Counted from the first letter of the stretch, positions 26,752-38,852 are shown. The stretch: 64,000 nucleotides of DNA from Choanephora cucurbitarum (GCA_025331435.1 JAIWNI010000074.1:62001-126000), one strand, 5' to 3'. The notes: a model not told the origin generated them from the sequence alone. A program made the numbers and translations.

Positions 26752-27801
26752 TTAATAACCGAGAGCAGCAATGGAAGCGTTGACATCCTTGATAGCATCA
26801 GCCTTGGATTCAACAGCCTTCTTTTGGATGGCAGCAAGAGCACTCTTGCGTTGGAAGTAAGCAGCAGACTTGGCCTTACGCTTTTCTTCGAGCTTGGCAA
26901 CAACATCTTGGTACTTCCAGCCAACTTCGTGGGAGATACGACCAATGGTGGTGTACTTACGACCAGGCTTAAGACGGAGGACACGGAGGGCATCGGGGAT
27001 GACCATACGCTTAACACGGTCGTAAGGAGCAGGAACACCTTCAAAGAGCTTGATACGGTCCAAGGCAGCAGCACCACGAGAGGTCTTGTGGGGGATCATA
27101 CCACGGATGGCCTTGTACAAGATACGAGAAGGAGCACGGAAGTGGAAGGGACCACGGGTAGGGTTAACAAGACAACGCTTGTTGAGGTAAGCGTGGTACT
27201 TTACTATGTTAATTTTTTAGTCTTTCGATTCTTCATTATCTTCACTCGTTTATTCTCTTTCCTGTCCCCCTCTTTTTTTTAATCAATTGCTAGCACAACA
27301 CATAAAGTAAACAATGAAACTCAAGATAATGCTAACCAAACTCTAAAAAAAATACTTTTCAAAATACATACACTTGTTACGGAAGAATTCACCAGAAACG
27401 TTCAATTCTTCACAACGAACAACAACGATCTTTTGACCGTTGAGGGCTTGCTTAGCGATGATAGAGGCGAGACGACCTAAGGTTATGATGTAGATTAATA
27501 TCGATTCAATTATGTCTCTGAATGCATGGGTGTATATATGCGTGTCTTTGTAATTTTTTTGTGTGCATATTATTCAACTGTCTTAGTGAAGGCTACATAC
27601 CCAACAAGTGACCCTTGCCGTCGATAACCAATTGCTACAAGAGAAAAGGTAAAGTGTCAGTGCACGCAGGTTTACATTGATGAGAAAAAGTCAGGTCGAT
27701 AATAAAGAAGTGCGGTGTAACAAAAGTAGACCGAGAAAAATGAAAAAAGAGACATCAGGTTTCTTTTGTGAATAATGAGTTACCTTCTCGAATGTAGACA
27801 T
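26752..27801 (-). CDS. RPL13A: 60S ribosomal protein L13a/L16 (uL13)
   Basis: Four exons: 27801-27784, 27634-27601, 27476-27372, 27203-26752; 202 aa, the expected length. Cytosolic large-subunit protein. Conserved segments: [34 protein letters not shown] (joined across intron 3 with a GTATGT donor), [52 protein letters not shown] short first exon (six codons) is common for fungal ribosomal protein genes. Codon use is strongly biased, as in highly expressed genes. Introns of about 120-170 nt are long for this window; animal orthologues host snoRNAs in introns, but I found no convincing C/D box pair here. Confidence 0.97.
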
Positions 27802-29137
27802 GGCTGTTATTCGGTTATAAAAAGAGAAAGAGCAAAAAAATTTTTGTGCCCAGTCTGTTTTTTTGAAAGTGACCTAAGCCACTAAAGAATATAATTATTT
27901 GGTCCACCTGAAATATATGGCTTAGAAATTAAAATGATTTCGTGACATGTTTTACTTTGTCCTCTTGGTATAAAATGTATATCACTCTTTCTTCTTTGTT
28001 TAGATCTCGCAAAAAAAAAAGAGATGACCTCGAAGCTTAGCACACTTAGTCCATAAGAAAAAAAGCTTTCATGAGATGAGCAAGTCTTCATGTTGGTGAG
28101 CGTCACGCAATGCACAAGATGCTTCATTTCCACACTATATTAACTTACAATATCGAAGTGGAAACTCTTTCGACAAAGTTCACAAAATGAATAGACAAGC
28201 ATGATCATAGCATCTAAAAATAGTTGAGGTTTGAAGCGTTACGTTCCAAAAAACACTTAGTTGAAGCTTGAGTAAAAAATATGCTTGGTCAGCATAAATA
28301 GAAATCTTCTTTGTATTCATGCTGAGGCTATCAGACCATTTTCTTCGTGGTCGTCAGTTTGCGTCAGTTAGAGATACAGCTTGTGTCCTCAGTTGCATTT
28401 AATGAGAGAGGGCGAAAAGGAAACTTTGCTCAAACATATATGGAACGTCTAAATATAGAATTCCTGCTGTTAAATCCGCATAGTTTGAAGAGAATAATAT
28501 GAGTTCTCGGTCAATTCCGAATCATGTTCCATATAAGTTGAGACGATTAGTAAGCCAGAAGAGACTTCATATGGTAGCAACAACTGAGCTCGCTCTACTT
28601 TCTGAATTGCGTCACAAGCATTGTAAACAGATGTCCTTATTTTACTCTTTTGGCTTATTATGCCTTCATTCTTTTACGTGTTAGTGTATATTTATCTTGG
28701 AGGTCGATCGCAGCTGATATAAAGTTGATATTTCGGCTTCCTCTTCTCTTAAGAACAGAGAGCACCTAATATTCAAAATTATAAAAGAAAGGCTTTCTGT
28801 TTTACTCAAGTGCAACTCCAACTTGATAAAAGCTCGACTGCTTTTAGAGAGAAGGAAGCTTGCTTCCTTTATGTCTCTTTCTCTAAATCTATAACACACA
28901 TCACTGCTTTTTCAAGCTGTTACTGATCAAAGGGCGTGGTTAGGTAATTGGATAACATCACTCGTAAACAACAAGTATCTTAAGAAAAAAATCAACTGTT
29001 CTATGAAATCAGAAGAGCATTTATTTTAGAGATAAATATATTCTATACCAAACATGTGCATGTTAACAAGACTAAAGGAGAGAAAACTAAACTCCAAGTA
29101 ATAACAAGAAGCTAATTACAATAATATGTTGGATACT
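27802..29137. other. Intergenic between RPL13A and ZIP gene
   Basis: Promoter side of RPL13A (minus strand) and 3' flank of the ZIP gene. No supported coding or RNA gene; the open frame at 28499-28684 has no recognisable features. Confidence 0.5.
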
Positions 29138-30058
29138 TTAATGGGAGTGATTCATGTTCAGAACAAAGGGGATCAACATGCCAAGCAAGATAGATCCCAT
29201 CTGCCAATAATCGCCTTTGTTGCTAGGTAGTTCATGAATAGCATGCATAGCAACATATAAAAATGTACCGCCAGAAAACAACAAGAGAACACCTGTCCAG
29301 TATTCCAAGTTGACCGTCAAAACTGATTCTGAGAAGAAATGCAAGAGAGCGTAAGTAGAGATAGCACCGATAGGTGCAGACAAGGAAAACATGAGCAAGT
29401 GCTGTCTAACCCGAGTACGAGAAAGACCTTCACTTAGCAAGACAGTAGTCAGCGCAAAAGCGGATGGCGCTTTGTGAAGCATGATGGCAAAGAACACCAC
29501 AATAGAGAGCTGAGGGTGTGATGCTGAAGCTCCTAAAGCAATGCCATCTGCTGCTGCATGAACAATCAGGCCAATAGTAGGTGTCGTTAAGTCATGGGTA
29601 TGAGGTGCAGTAGTTGTGTCTGGCGATGATGAGCTTGCGTTGGAAGTAGGTGCTAACATGGCATCAAGTTCTAACGAGTTTCTGCTTTTAAAGTTGGCTG
29701 GCTCTGATGCAGTGTTTGTGGGATGAACATGCATAGTACTGACGTGATCAATTATGAACATCACTGCAAATCCAACAAGTAGTGATAAACCAACAGCAGT
29801 ATGGTCAGCCAAATGAAGATGTTTGGCTTCTTCTGGTGCGTCTATTGTTTCGGATGCTTTATTGGTATACAAAGTTTCTACTCCTTCGGGTATAATCACG
29901 ACTAGACTAGTGGAGATTAGCAAGCCGACACTAATAAAGGTCAACGTATTCAGTTTTGTCTCTGACAGTTTGGTGGCAAGTGGTATACAGCCAGCTACAA
30001 AGCTAGCAACAAGCATTGCTATACACAGCAATAGCAGCCATACGAAGGGATTAAGCAT
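29138..30058 (-). CDS. ZIP family zinc/iron transporter, ZIP9 (SLC39A9)-like
   Basis: Single-exon gene, 306 aa, nearly the length of human ZIP9 (307 aa). Eight hydrophobic helices are expected. The N-terminal helix is at residues 4-26, with IPLATKLSETK in the following loop. The His-containing TM4 signature is HAAADGIALGA and the TM5 signature is IMLHKAPSAFAL, which together form the binuclear metal site of ZIP proteins. A His/Ser/Thr-rich cytosolic loop (about residues 108-160) separates TM3 and TM4. ZIP9-type proteins move zinc (and Mn in yeast Atx2) from Golgi or secretory compartments into the cytosol. Lack of introns contrasts with neighbours. Confidence 0.93.
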   Translation of the reverse strand: MLNPFVWLLLLCIAMLVASFVAGCIPLATKLSETKLNTLTFISVGLLISTSLVVIIPEGVETLYTNKASETIDAPEEAKHLHLADHTAVGLSLLVGFAVMFIIDHVSTMHVHPTNTASEPANFKSRNSLELDAMLAPTSNASSSSPDTTTAPHTHDLTTPTIGLIVHAAADGIALGASASHPQLSIVVFFAIMLHKAPSAFALTTVLLSEGLSRTRVRQHLLMFSLSAPIGAISTYALLHFFSESVLTVNLEYWTGVLLLFSGGTFLYVAMHAIHELPSNKGDYWQMGSILLGMLIPFVLNMNHSH

Positions 30059-30167
30059 GTAAATAAGATAAAAAAGAAATTAATAAATTAGATGAACCAG
30101 CATTTGCCTTAATTAATCTGATTGGAAGAAGTTTTTTTTTTTGAGATCTGCAAGATTTCCTTTATTG

Positions 30168-32649
30168 CTATTTGTTATCTGTACGACCTACAGTCAAAAA
30201 CCGTTCATTCTGATCAACAAAATAAACTACTTTTTCAGAAAATTGATATGCAACTTCCTGTAATCTAGTGAGTTCAATCTGATGAAATACTATACAATGA
30301 GAGACTTGGTCTAGTGAGGCAGACAACTCTTCGCTAAAGATCATTTTAGACACAATAGCTGACACTCGCTCTTTACTCAGCCCAAACATAGAGCCAAGTT
30401 CAGACAGGCCAATAGTAGTATAATAAGAAGCATAAGTGAATAAGTAAGTTCTCAACCCTTCCTCTTGAATTTTATCCACTAGCATGGATGTAATCTTCTC
30501 ATGATCTGGCATTAAGCGCCAAATCTTTATGGCCAAAATAAAGTCCTTGGCCTTTCCCCATTCACCTGAAGCCAGAGCTTTGGCTGCACTCATGATGTGA
30601 TCGCGTGTGTTTTCTGGACGACCAATAAAGGTTTGTCGCTCATTGTAATCCAACAGACGTCGAAATGGTCGAGAGATATACTTTCTGTTGTTCAGAGAAC
30701 CAGCTTGAGCCTGAGAAGGAATTTCCAAAAGCATTGAACTCACCAAAAAGACACATTCAAGTAGCTCAAGATTGATATGCATATGGAATGGTAACTGGTG
30801 CTGCTCCAGATGCTCCGATTCAGCAGCTGAGGATGGCTGACGAGTTTGTTGTGTACCTTGTGCCAATAACTCTTTGACACGGCCTGTACCTTGAATGTCT
30901 TGCAAACATGCGTGCGATTCTTTGATCATACCCTGACGGAATGCACAGATACCGATCTGAACTACCGCTCGATTGTAGAGAATCTGAGTTGTCAGATCAG
31001 CCTGATGGATTGTATCTTGAAGATGAGATATCAACAACATATCTCGAGCTTGATGGAATTGATTGTTTAATGCTTTATGGAAGATATGGAACAGGATAGC
31101 GCGAGAACGAAGGACTACTGAGTTGCTCTTGTAGAGATAAGAGCATAGCTGTCCAATGATCTGATCTGGTTCTTGTGCTGTAATGATACTGGATACGTCC
31201 AATTTAGACAGAGCTTTGATAGTGGCTGCCTCAGTTGAGCGGATGACTTGTTCAGGTTTGTAATAGAGATGCTCAAGCCGGCGAACAATCATACGCGAGA
31301 TGCCATCCTCTAGACCTATCTTTTGGTAATAGAGCTGTGTTCGAACCAGGATTGCATAAAGCCCTGTTTCGTCACGCAGGCGATTGATATAATCAATTGA
31401 ATGAGGATCTGTATTTTGAAGCGATTTGATGTAGTCGTCATCCAGGCGTTCTGCGAAACTGACAATAGAGCCCTTTAGTTGAATCACTTGTCCAGCTGTA
31501 GGCTTGACATCCTTGTCTTCATGATCAAATTCTTCTGCATCTTCTCGAATGACAAATGAGGATGTTGTTTCTAAGATACTCAGTAGTAGATTGAACTCTC
31601 CCTCAGCTGCTTTCCATGCATCCACTTTAAGCGATTCATTCCGTGCAACGGTGACATCGAAACGAGAAGACAAAAGCACCTGCAAGACAGCAATCTTTTG
31701 AAAAGTCGATTTGGCTTGCTGCAAAAGTGTCTCCAGAATTTCCATTTGCTCTTCTCGATTTGTGTTCTTCCTACCCCTATTGTCAAGTACTTCCCTTAAA
31801 CGAACAAGCAGATTTTCTGGGGTAATGTCAGCCACTATTTTTCCCGCTTTGCCAACTTGTTTAAAGGAGCTGTCTTCTTCATCCACCAAGGGCACTTTAG
31901 ATGGTGTTTGTGGCTGAATAGGCTCTTTATTTTCTTCTTCGTCTTCTTCCAACATGAATTGCTCGGGATCCTTTTAGAGTTGTTATTGAGATATATAACA
32001 AATCGCTTGATATCCAAATGATAGATAAGTAATGTTTAATTACCTTTCGGTATTCAACTACTAAATCGGTGTATTGCTTAATAGACTTCTTTATCTTTTG
32101 CTTGAGGTTGTTCATTGCTTTGATATTGACAGAGCTGGCCTTCTTCTTTGTACCCTTCTCTTTTGCAGCGCTTGTGTTTTCCTGCAAAGCATGATCAATA
32201 TCAGCAATCACTTGAATGAACATTTTTGGTATAGGAATAGCATCAAATCCAGTTGTCATTTTCAAAACCAAAAGGTTTAACTTATCAAACTCTATAGAAG
32301 AAGAAGGGTCATAAAATGATCAAGGATCGACAAAACAGGTTATACCAGAAGCAATTAGGCCCCAATCATTATTTTTCTGGCCATTTTCAATTGATCTTAC
32401 GATAGCCTGAAGACCTTCCATGCGTTTATCTTTTTGAGACTTCACTTGCCTCCTACCGCCTTCTTCATCCGAATCGTCCGAATCAGCTTCACCTCTTAGG
32501 AAACGCGATCGTTTAGGTGCTTCTTCTTCTCCTTGTTGTTCTTCGTTATCTGTTGATTGGTCAGAAAAGTCGTCTTCAGAAGTGATTTGAGACAGTTCAG
32601 AATCACTTTCGGATTCACTGTCTGATGTAGAACGAAAGAAACGAGACAT
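30168..32649 (-). CDS. NIP1: Eukaryotic translation initiation factor 3 subunit C (eIF3c)
   Basis: Three exons: 32649-32346, 32291-32044, 31970-30168; about 784 aa. The N-terminus is acidic and Ser-rich (MSRFFRSTSDSESESDSE), the part that binds eIF1/eIF5 in the family. Then come KMTTGFDAIPIPKMF, a helical middle (LRDETGLYAILVRTQLYY, EHLYYKPEQVI), and a C-terminal PCI domain around residues 560-740 (LFTYASYYTTIGLSELGSMF, SKMIFSEELSASLDQ). eIF3c is a core scaffold of eIF3 and recruits the 43S complex. Transcribed away from RPL17; the two starts are 747 bp apart, so two translation genes share a divergent promoter region. Confidence 0.95.
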
Positions 32650-33396
32650 GTTAAAGAGAAGGAATGAAAAGAATAAGGCAAGTGTCTCTTGTAGACATCT
32701 TTATTACGTGACTGGGAGAAAATGGTATATTGATCACAAGATGAATTGTGTTTATTATGCAGCCTGTATGATATGAAAGCCCGATAAATTTCTTTTTTGG
32801 GGAGAGAGAGTGCCTACACATAGTGAAATGTTTTGAATACAGACCATTGTTTCCATCATGTAGACGAGTCTTTGAATTGAATGCTGTTGTATGTGTCATT
32901 GCACTTACATTCTTGCCTGCTGTGCATTTGAATCTAATGCACCATTGTTTATTACTTATAAAAGTGTGTGTAACAATGCCGAATACCTACTGTTCTTGAC
33001 GGAAATGTCCGACTACTTCTTACCGGACAAACAATTTTTTTTTAAGAGGAAAGGGGAGAGGGAAGAGAAATCAGATTGGGGGGGGGGGGGCATGGGGGAG
33101 TAGACAGCCAAACTGGCCTGCCCCCCACTACGAAGAAGGCATCGAACAAGAAGAATCGATTGAATCTTCCTCTCTTTTTGCGTATTTCAAAGTAGGTATC
33201 ATGGAAGAGAGATATCGAAAGAGAAGAAAAAGGGGAAAAGAGAAATGAAATGAAAGGATAGAGATGGATGGATGGATCTTTTTTTTTATCTTCTTCAGAA
33301 ATTGTTATAAGCGACCATAGTGTATTCATGGAATACTAATCTCTTTCTCTCTCTCTTTTTTCTTTTCTTTTTATCAATTACAGCACTTGAGCAATA
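32650..33396. promoter_or_regulatory. Divergent promoter region of eIF3c and RPL17, with G13 tract
   Basis: 747 bp between two divergent translation-apparatus genes. It contains a 13-G run at 33078-33090 followed by further G and C runs (ATGGGGGAG, then CCCCCC near 33121) and a GATG-type tandem at about 33260-33275. A pyrimidine-rich leader precedes the RPL17 ATG. No coding feature is supported. Confidence 0.5.
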
Positions 33397-34193
33397 ATGG
33401 TTAGATACGCTGCTACACCGGCTAATCCCGCCAAGGGTAAATATATTTTTTTTTTATTATTTCAATGGATCCATCATCGATCAAAAGCGAAAAGCGAAAG
33501 AGAAAGAAAAAAAGAAGAGAAAATTGTTGGAAGCATGACAACTAGAACATTGGACTCATCCTATTCTTTTCTGCCTTTATAGCCTCCAAGTCCAGAGGTT
33601 CTTACCTTCGTGTTCACGTAAGTCGAAGGATTTTTTTTTGATCTACATCTAACCCTTTCCATCACTATAGTTCAAGAACACCCGTGAAGTTGCTGCTGCT
33701 ATCAAGGGTTTGAAGTTGAGCAAGGCTTATGCTTACCTTAACAACGTCACTGAACACAAGCAAGTCATCCCCTTCCGTAGATTCAACGGTGGTGTTGGTC
33801 GTGCCTCTCAAGCCAAGGAATTCAAGGCCACTCAAGGTCGTTGGCCCGTCAAGTCTGTCAAGTTTGTCCTTGACCTCTTGAAGAACGCCGAAAGCAATGC
33901 TGAAGTAAGTTGAGAGCGAGACTGAATGGATCTGTATTAACATCATGATTTAGGCTAAGGGTTTGAACGTTGAAGAACTCTACATCTCCAGTGTTGTTGT
34001 CAACCAAGCCCCCAAGCACCGTCGTCGTACCTATCGTGCTCACGGTAGAATCAACCCCTTCATGTCTTCTCCCTCTCACATTGAAGTTGTCCTTACCGAA
34101 AAGGATGAGGTTGTTGCCCGTGCTGATGACAAGAAGGTTGTCAAGCTTAACGCTCGTCAATTGGCCCGTAACGCTCGTCTTGCTCGTGCTTAA
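33397..34193 (+). CDS. RPL17: 60S ribosomal protein L17 (uL22)
   Basis: Four exons: 33397-33436, 33583-33617, 33671-33904, 33954-34193; 182 aa, normal length. Begins [14 protein letters not shown] and continues [49 protein letters not shown], and the signature [16 protein letters not shown] followed by [13 protein letters not shown]. It lines the nascent peptide exit tunnel of the large subunit. Codon use is highly biased, as for RPL13A, enolase and SAM synthetase in this window. Confidence 0.97.
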
Positions 34194-35023
34194 GTTGTCA
34201 AACTATTACCCTCTCATTCCATTGTTAGCTTAAAATAAATTACATATTCACTTTCGTAGTCTGTTATTCTGATCAACATATCCCTTTTAGAATACATAAA
34301 TAACATTTAGTAACACATAGATCAAAAGTTAACTGTTCCTTCTAAAGGATAGACGAGTTATCCTTAAATCTAAAAGAGTTCAATCTCTGATTTCACTGTC
34401 ACAACTGGGCTATATGAGCACCTACAACAGAATTTAAAGGGCTTTGACCAGGACACGCGATTGCTATGAAAGGAGCAACTGTGTCGTCAAGTGTCTCAAT
34501 CATGTTGCACTAAGATTTATAAAGTATAACCAATTTGACAGTATGACGTCTAATCAAATTACTCAACAATGCAAAGCTTTTTTTTTGCTGTGCCCCACAC
34601 GAATCTTAATTTTGTTGAGGTATGTTAGTCTTGTATTAAATCAAATGTCATAATCATTCTTTTCTTTTTCATGGGATTGTGCATTTCAAATCAAATAGCT
34701 CTATAAACCAAACACGCTTGTAACTAAGCAATCAGGAGTATACTGTATTGCTCTATCAAATGAAAAGAAGAAGCAAGTTTATCTGTTGTGCTTATTATCT
34801 TACATATAAAACCAAACGATACAATGGCTCCAGCCGAGACTCAGTCTCAGCCATAAAAGGTAAGTGATACGCTAAGTAAAAATGAGTTTCAAACATAAAC
34901 CAGAAGTGCGTGTTTTGCTGTCGATCAACTTAAAATAGACTTTTGGTTCCTCAATTTAACTTTTTTTGAAATGCAGATAAAATAAACCAAGTGATATTGG
35001 GACGATTCTGAAAATAGATAGAT

Positions 35024-35055
<32 letters not shown>

Positions 35056-36046
35056 TCTTGGGAATAATAAGAGAACGATATAAAGAACGTCATTTTGTGT
35101 TGAAGAGAAGGCTCTCTTTTTTTTTCTGTAAGTATGACAAACAGGTTGACTTGATTCTAGGTCTGAAGCGCCAATGACTCCTCTAAACTGTTTCAACCAG
35201 TGCAGTATAAAGGAAGAAAATGATAGCATTCTCACTCAATTTCAGTTAACATACACGATAAGATGCTTTGATCAATGACTCACACTGTTCATCTCTTAAT
35301 AAACTACCTTTAGTATTATCCTATTCTAACTATATATAGCAGATCCTCACTATCTTTACCATACGGATAAGTTTCTTTTTATTGATCTTACAAGTCCGTA
35401 AGCCAAGAGTATATCTGATAATCCCTTCTAAATAACTGATCTATCAATAATAACCTGTTGAACACTTGGATTAAACTTTATACATGTTTCTTTGATCTTT
35501 TTTTTAACTATGGTTCAATCAGTTGTTGGAACAGTTTGTTTGTAACTGACGATCTTTTATTCCTTTGTTCGGAAACATATATTTTTAATATTAAAATCTC
35601 AGCAACAAAAATAAGCGTAACCATGGCAATGTATGCATATTCAGGGTTCAGACCTTTTATTCTATGATCTTCTTTATGTTAACAAACAAACTTTTCTCGG
35701 CTGTATATCAACAAATTGAAACTGCGTTGTTGTTGATCGGAAAGTTTTATTAAAGTTATATCCCTTTTAGAAAGGAAGATTGTTAACACGATCATATGAT
35801 ACAAAACATGGTTACAGTCTATCATACGGAGTTAATCGGTCAGAAAAAAAAACAAAGGGGAGGGAATTTATTAAGGTGCGTGTATGTCTATCGAATTAAA
35901 TATATATACAGTGAAGAGAAAGCAAGAGAATGGGAATAAGTGAATGCTTTCTCTAGTATGAACAATGAGTATACAGAAAACTGTGTATGTGTGTGTGTGT
36001 GGGCGTGTGTGTATTTCTCTACTCTAGGTTACACACATACACACAG
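34194..36046. other. Intergenic between convergent RPL17 and cyclin genes
   Basis: No supported gene. Contains a (GA)n tract at about 35033-35053, a (GT)n microsatellite at about 35988-36012, and one isolated ATCTGATAA word at 35413-35421 that is not in a promoter position for either neighbour. Confidence 0.5.
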
Positions 36047-36638
36047 TTAATGGTCCAGAACTTCTTCAACAAGATCCATTTCTAATGTTTTTCCATGGAT
36101 AGCCAAATAATCTTTGATTGCTGCTACGTCAACAAACAAATTGTATTTGATGAGACCCAAGAAGCTACGCTCCATTAGGTTGATATCCTTAGGCGTATAG
36201 ATATAGTCTGTCATGGCCACAATGGCCTGACTAGTAAGGCATGTACCCGTTTCAGAAAGAAATTTAGATGCAGTCAGGATAGCAGCAAGGAACAATCGAT
36301 AGGGTGTATCAATATCTCCTCTCGCATGACTTGGTAGACCAAGTTTCAGTCGCTGAAGGTAAATCAATGATACCAAACAGACACAGGGCGATAGTTTAGA
36401 TCGTTTGAACACTTGAGCAATAAATCCATTCAGAGGTGGCAATTGACCTCTTGATCTGTATGTGTGCATATCAAGACTGCTTCTTTTATCATCTGTTGAA
36501 CAGGGTAATAATGTGATTGCTGTATTGGTCGTGAAGGCTGTTTATAATATGTGTTATTAAAGAGGATAAAGCATCATGATAGATTGGCTTACAAAGGAGT
36601 GCTTCAGGACTTCTTGAGAATACAGTAGTTGTAGGCAT
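36047..36638 (-). CDS. Pho80/PCL-type cyclin
   Basis: Two exons: 36638-36593 and 36537-36047; about 178 aa. The cyclin box follows the Pho80/PCL pattern: PCVCLVSLIYLQRL, then PYRLFLAAILTASKFLSETG, and MERSFLGLIKYNLFVDV. Such cyclins bind Pho85-like CDKs to control phosphate response, morphogenesis or the cell cycle. The N-terminal ~50 residues are Ser/Thr-rich. Exon 1 (46 nt) was joined by phase and a GTAAGC donor; an internal ATG at 36469 would give a 140-residue product with the cyclin core, so the start is less certain than the family. Downstream of ISU1 on the same strand. Confidence 0.85.
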
Positions 36639-37065
36639 TAAATTATGTATTAAAAAGGGGGTAAGAATCTATATAGAAAATAAAAAAAAAAATAAAGGGA
36701 AAAAAGGGAATTCAAAAGTTGATTTGAAGTATTTATGGCTGTCAGTGAAAAAAAATCTACCAATCGATAGCTACTTTCTTATCTCTGAATTTCAAAACTC
36801 CTTTCCGTTACTTATTATAACTCAGAGAGAAAAGTCAAAACAGAGAGAGAGGAGGGGGGGTGGAGAGGGAATGTGCGTCTCGATTTGAGTTTCCGGTAAA
36901 TGTGTGTAATCCTATATTTTATTTACAGCAAGAATATATAAGAGGATATAGAGAGAATAGAGGAAATACAATAAATACAGTCAATGCGGTTTTTTTTTAA
37001 GGTGGGAGCTATTCTCTATCCTTCAAAGTAATAAAAGATATGCTTCAGATTCTCTGTTCTTTTTT
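36639..37065. other. Intergenic, cyclin promoter and ISU1 3' flank
   Basis: Purine-rich stretches (36830-36870) and A/T tracts; nothing else recognised. Confidence 0.45.
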
Positions 37066-37634
37066 TTATGCACTTGTACGAGCACCACGCTTCTTTTGGT
37101 AATCCTTAATGGCAGATTTAATAGCATCTTCAGCCAACACTAAATAGACATAGGGTTAGGTAAAGAAATAAACACATCATAAAGACTTACTTGAGCAATG
37201 CAACTTGACAGGTGGTAAACATAATTCCTTTGCGATTTCAGTATTCTTGATTTGACCAGCTTGTTCAAGTGTCATACCACGGACACGCTCAGTCATGAAA
37301 CTACTAGAAGCAATAGCAGAACCGCAGCCAAATGTCTTGAACTTGACATCAACAATCTTGCCTGTAGCATCGTCTACCTTAATCTGCAATTTCATCACAT
37401 CACCACAAGCAGGAGCACCCACAAGACCAGTGCCTACATCAGTGTCTGTCTTGGGGAAAGAGCCTACATTACGAGGACGTTCATAATGGTCAATGACCTT
37501 CAAATAATGTCAGCTTTTATGTCTTTAGATATGTTTATCTTCTTTACCTTTTCATGATAGAAACGAGTAGCAGTCAAAGGTCTTTGGATAAGACGAGTCG
37601 ACTTGTTGAAAGCATTAAAAGTAGTACGCAACAT
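37066..37634 (-). CDS. ISU1: Mitochondrial iron-sulfur cluster scaffold protein (IscU family)
   Basis: Three exons: 37634-37548, 37497-37191, 37139-37066; 155 aa. The first ~27 residues (MLRTTFNAFNKSTRLIQRPL...) are basic and lack acidic residues, as in a mitochondrial presequence. The mature part carries the IscU cluster ligands: Cys in GAPACGDVMKLQI, Cys in FKTFGCGSAIASSS, Cys in LPPVKLHCSMLAEDA, and the chaperone-binding LPPVK motif. It assembles [2Fe-2S] clusters with Nfs1, Isd11, ferredoxin and frataxin. The promoter holds one exact and one near ATCTGATAA site, suggesting iron-linked regulation. Confidence 0.96.
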
Positions 37635-37717
37635 GATAAATAATAGTTAAAAAAATTTTAATATGAAAAAAAAAGAGAGAGAAAAATAAGAAAAGCTGGG
37701 GTGCGATTTATATTGAA

Positions 37718-37780
37718 TCTGATATATTCAAGACTGTGACTTTTAACCAATGAAATGCCTTTGATTTTTCTTTATCAGAT
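37718..37780. promoter_or_regulatory. ATCTGATAA-type sites upstream of ISU1
   Basis: Exact reverse-orientation copy TTATCAGAT at 37772-37780 and an 8/9 match ATCTGATAT at 37718-37726, 84 to 146 bp upstream of the ISU1 ATG. Same word as upstream of the phytochelatin synthase-like gene. Confidence 0.5.
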
Positions 37781-38158
37781 TGAAATTCATCCAATCCGAT
37801 ACACCATTCTTTTATGTTAGAGCGCTTTTTCGGCAATAAATGATGAAATACTTTCTTTCTTCTTGATCGACAGTATATTCTTGTAACTGGTGTCGGATAC
37901 TTTGGTTGTCCGGAAGAATGTATCTACACTCAATTAGAAAAATGGACTTACTCTGCTTTACTTTTACCCGACAAAATACATTGTACCGTCCTTGGTCTTG
38001 TTGACCTCTTGTTAATGTAGCTGGCCTTGGTACAAGAATATATCTCGAATAGACGCGTGTCTAGGATGCTTCTGATATTAACAGTGGCTTTCACATCTCT
38101 ATTCCAGAACTAGATGAAGACCATAATAAGCCAAAAAGAAAAGAAGTTTGAGCATGAC

Positions 38159-38365
38159 TTACCAAACCAGCCTTCTTCTCCTTCCAGCACTTTTTGACAA
38201 AGAATGAGCCAGCTTGAAGTCTTCACCAACCTTTGTTCTACCAAGAGCGACACAGTCAACATAATCCTGAGCTATTTTGCGATTAGAAAAGGCGTAACCT
38301 TTATCTTCGCGATGATAGTGAGCTCTTCTAGAGCTGTGTACTCTATCGTTTTGCTTGAGGCATAA
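38159..38365 (-). pseudogene. Decayed exon next to repeat copy B
   Basis: Minus-strand frame open for about 68 codons, reading HREDKGYAFSNRKIAQDYV and ALGRTKVGEDFKLAHSLSKS then GRRRR, ending at a donor-like TTTG|GTAAGT (38162). After a possible 50-nt intron another short run reads FWNRDVKATVNIRSIL (about 38110-38060) before frames break. The W-N-R-D run recalls the C-terminal end of TnpB/Fanzor-type transposon proteins, but zinc-ribbon cysteines are not visible, so the family is not assigned. No ATG start and no intact frame. Confidence 0.35.
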
Positions 38366-38852
38366 AAAAAATATTATGTTCTTTCACACTTCAAATACAT
38401 ATGTCATGTACCAACAAAAGTAGTTCTTAATGCCAGTAAAAGCCTTTACAGTTGACATAACACAGGTGCTACACTTGATATCACCATCACAAATTGAAGC
38501 AAATTCAACCTTTGAGAAACTAATTGATGACTTAGTGTTATTTTTAGGCCTTTCTCTTTCAACGACAACAACAAAAAACAGTATCATCGCAACAAACAGC
38601 ACCACAACATGCTTTAAAGCGAGCTACGATGTCCATTTGCAATATTCTTCAACCCTTCTTTCTAAAATTCACCCAATGTCAATACTGCACTGAGCTTCTC
38701 ATCTTATAACTCGACAACATGACTTCCTGAATGCACAGCATTGCACTCCAAAGTAATTAATGCTTGAATTATTGTTTTCAAGCGACAACTTGCAATGTGA
38801 AGAAAAGAAAATGACACAGTTTTAAGAGTTCAAAAGTGCAAGTCATATTGTT
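38350..38852 (-). repeat. Diverged dispersed repeat, copy B
   Basis: Reverse-complement relative of 2450-2993. In addition to two exact blocks of 16 and 18 nt, the order and spacing of similarity is kept throughout. Its coding frame is more broken than in copy A; the segment matching the A-copy protein end reads FASICDGDIKCSTC. Ends are approximate. Confidence 0.75.

Noticed and set aside
27635..27783. Possible C/D snoRNA in RPL13A intron 1 (TGATGT, CTGA words)
   Set aside because: The C box is imperfect, no terminal stem and no clear guide were seen; not enough to call.
35413..35421. Isolated ATCTGATAA word
   Set aside because: Lies between convergent gene ends, away from any start; consistent with chance.
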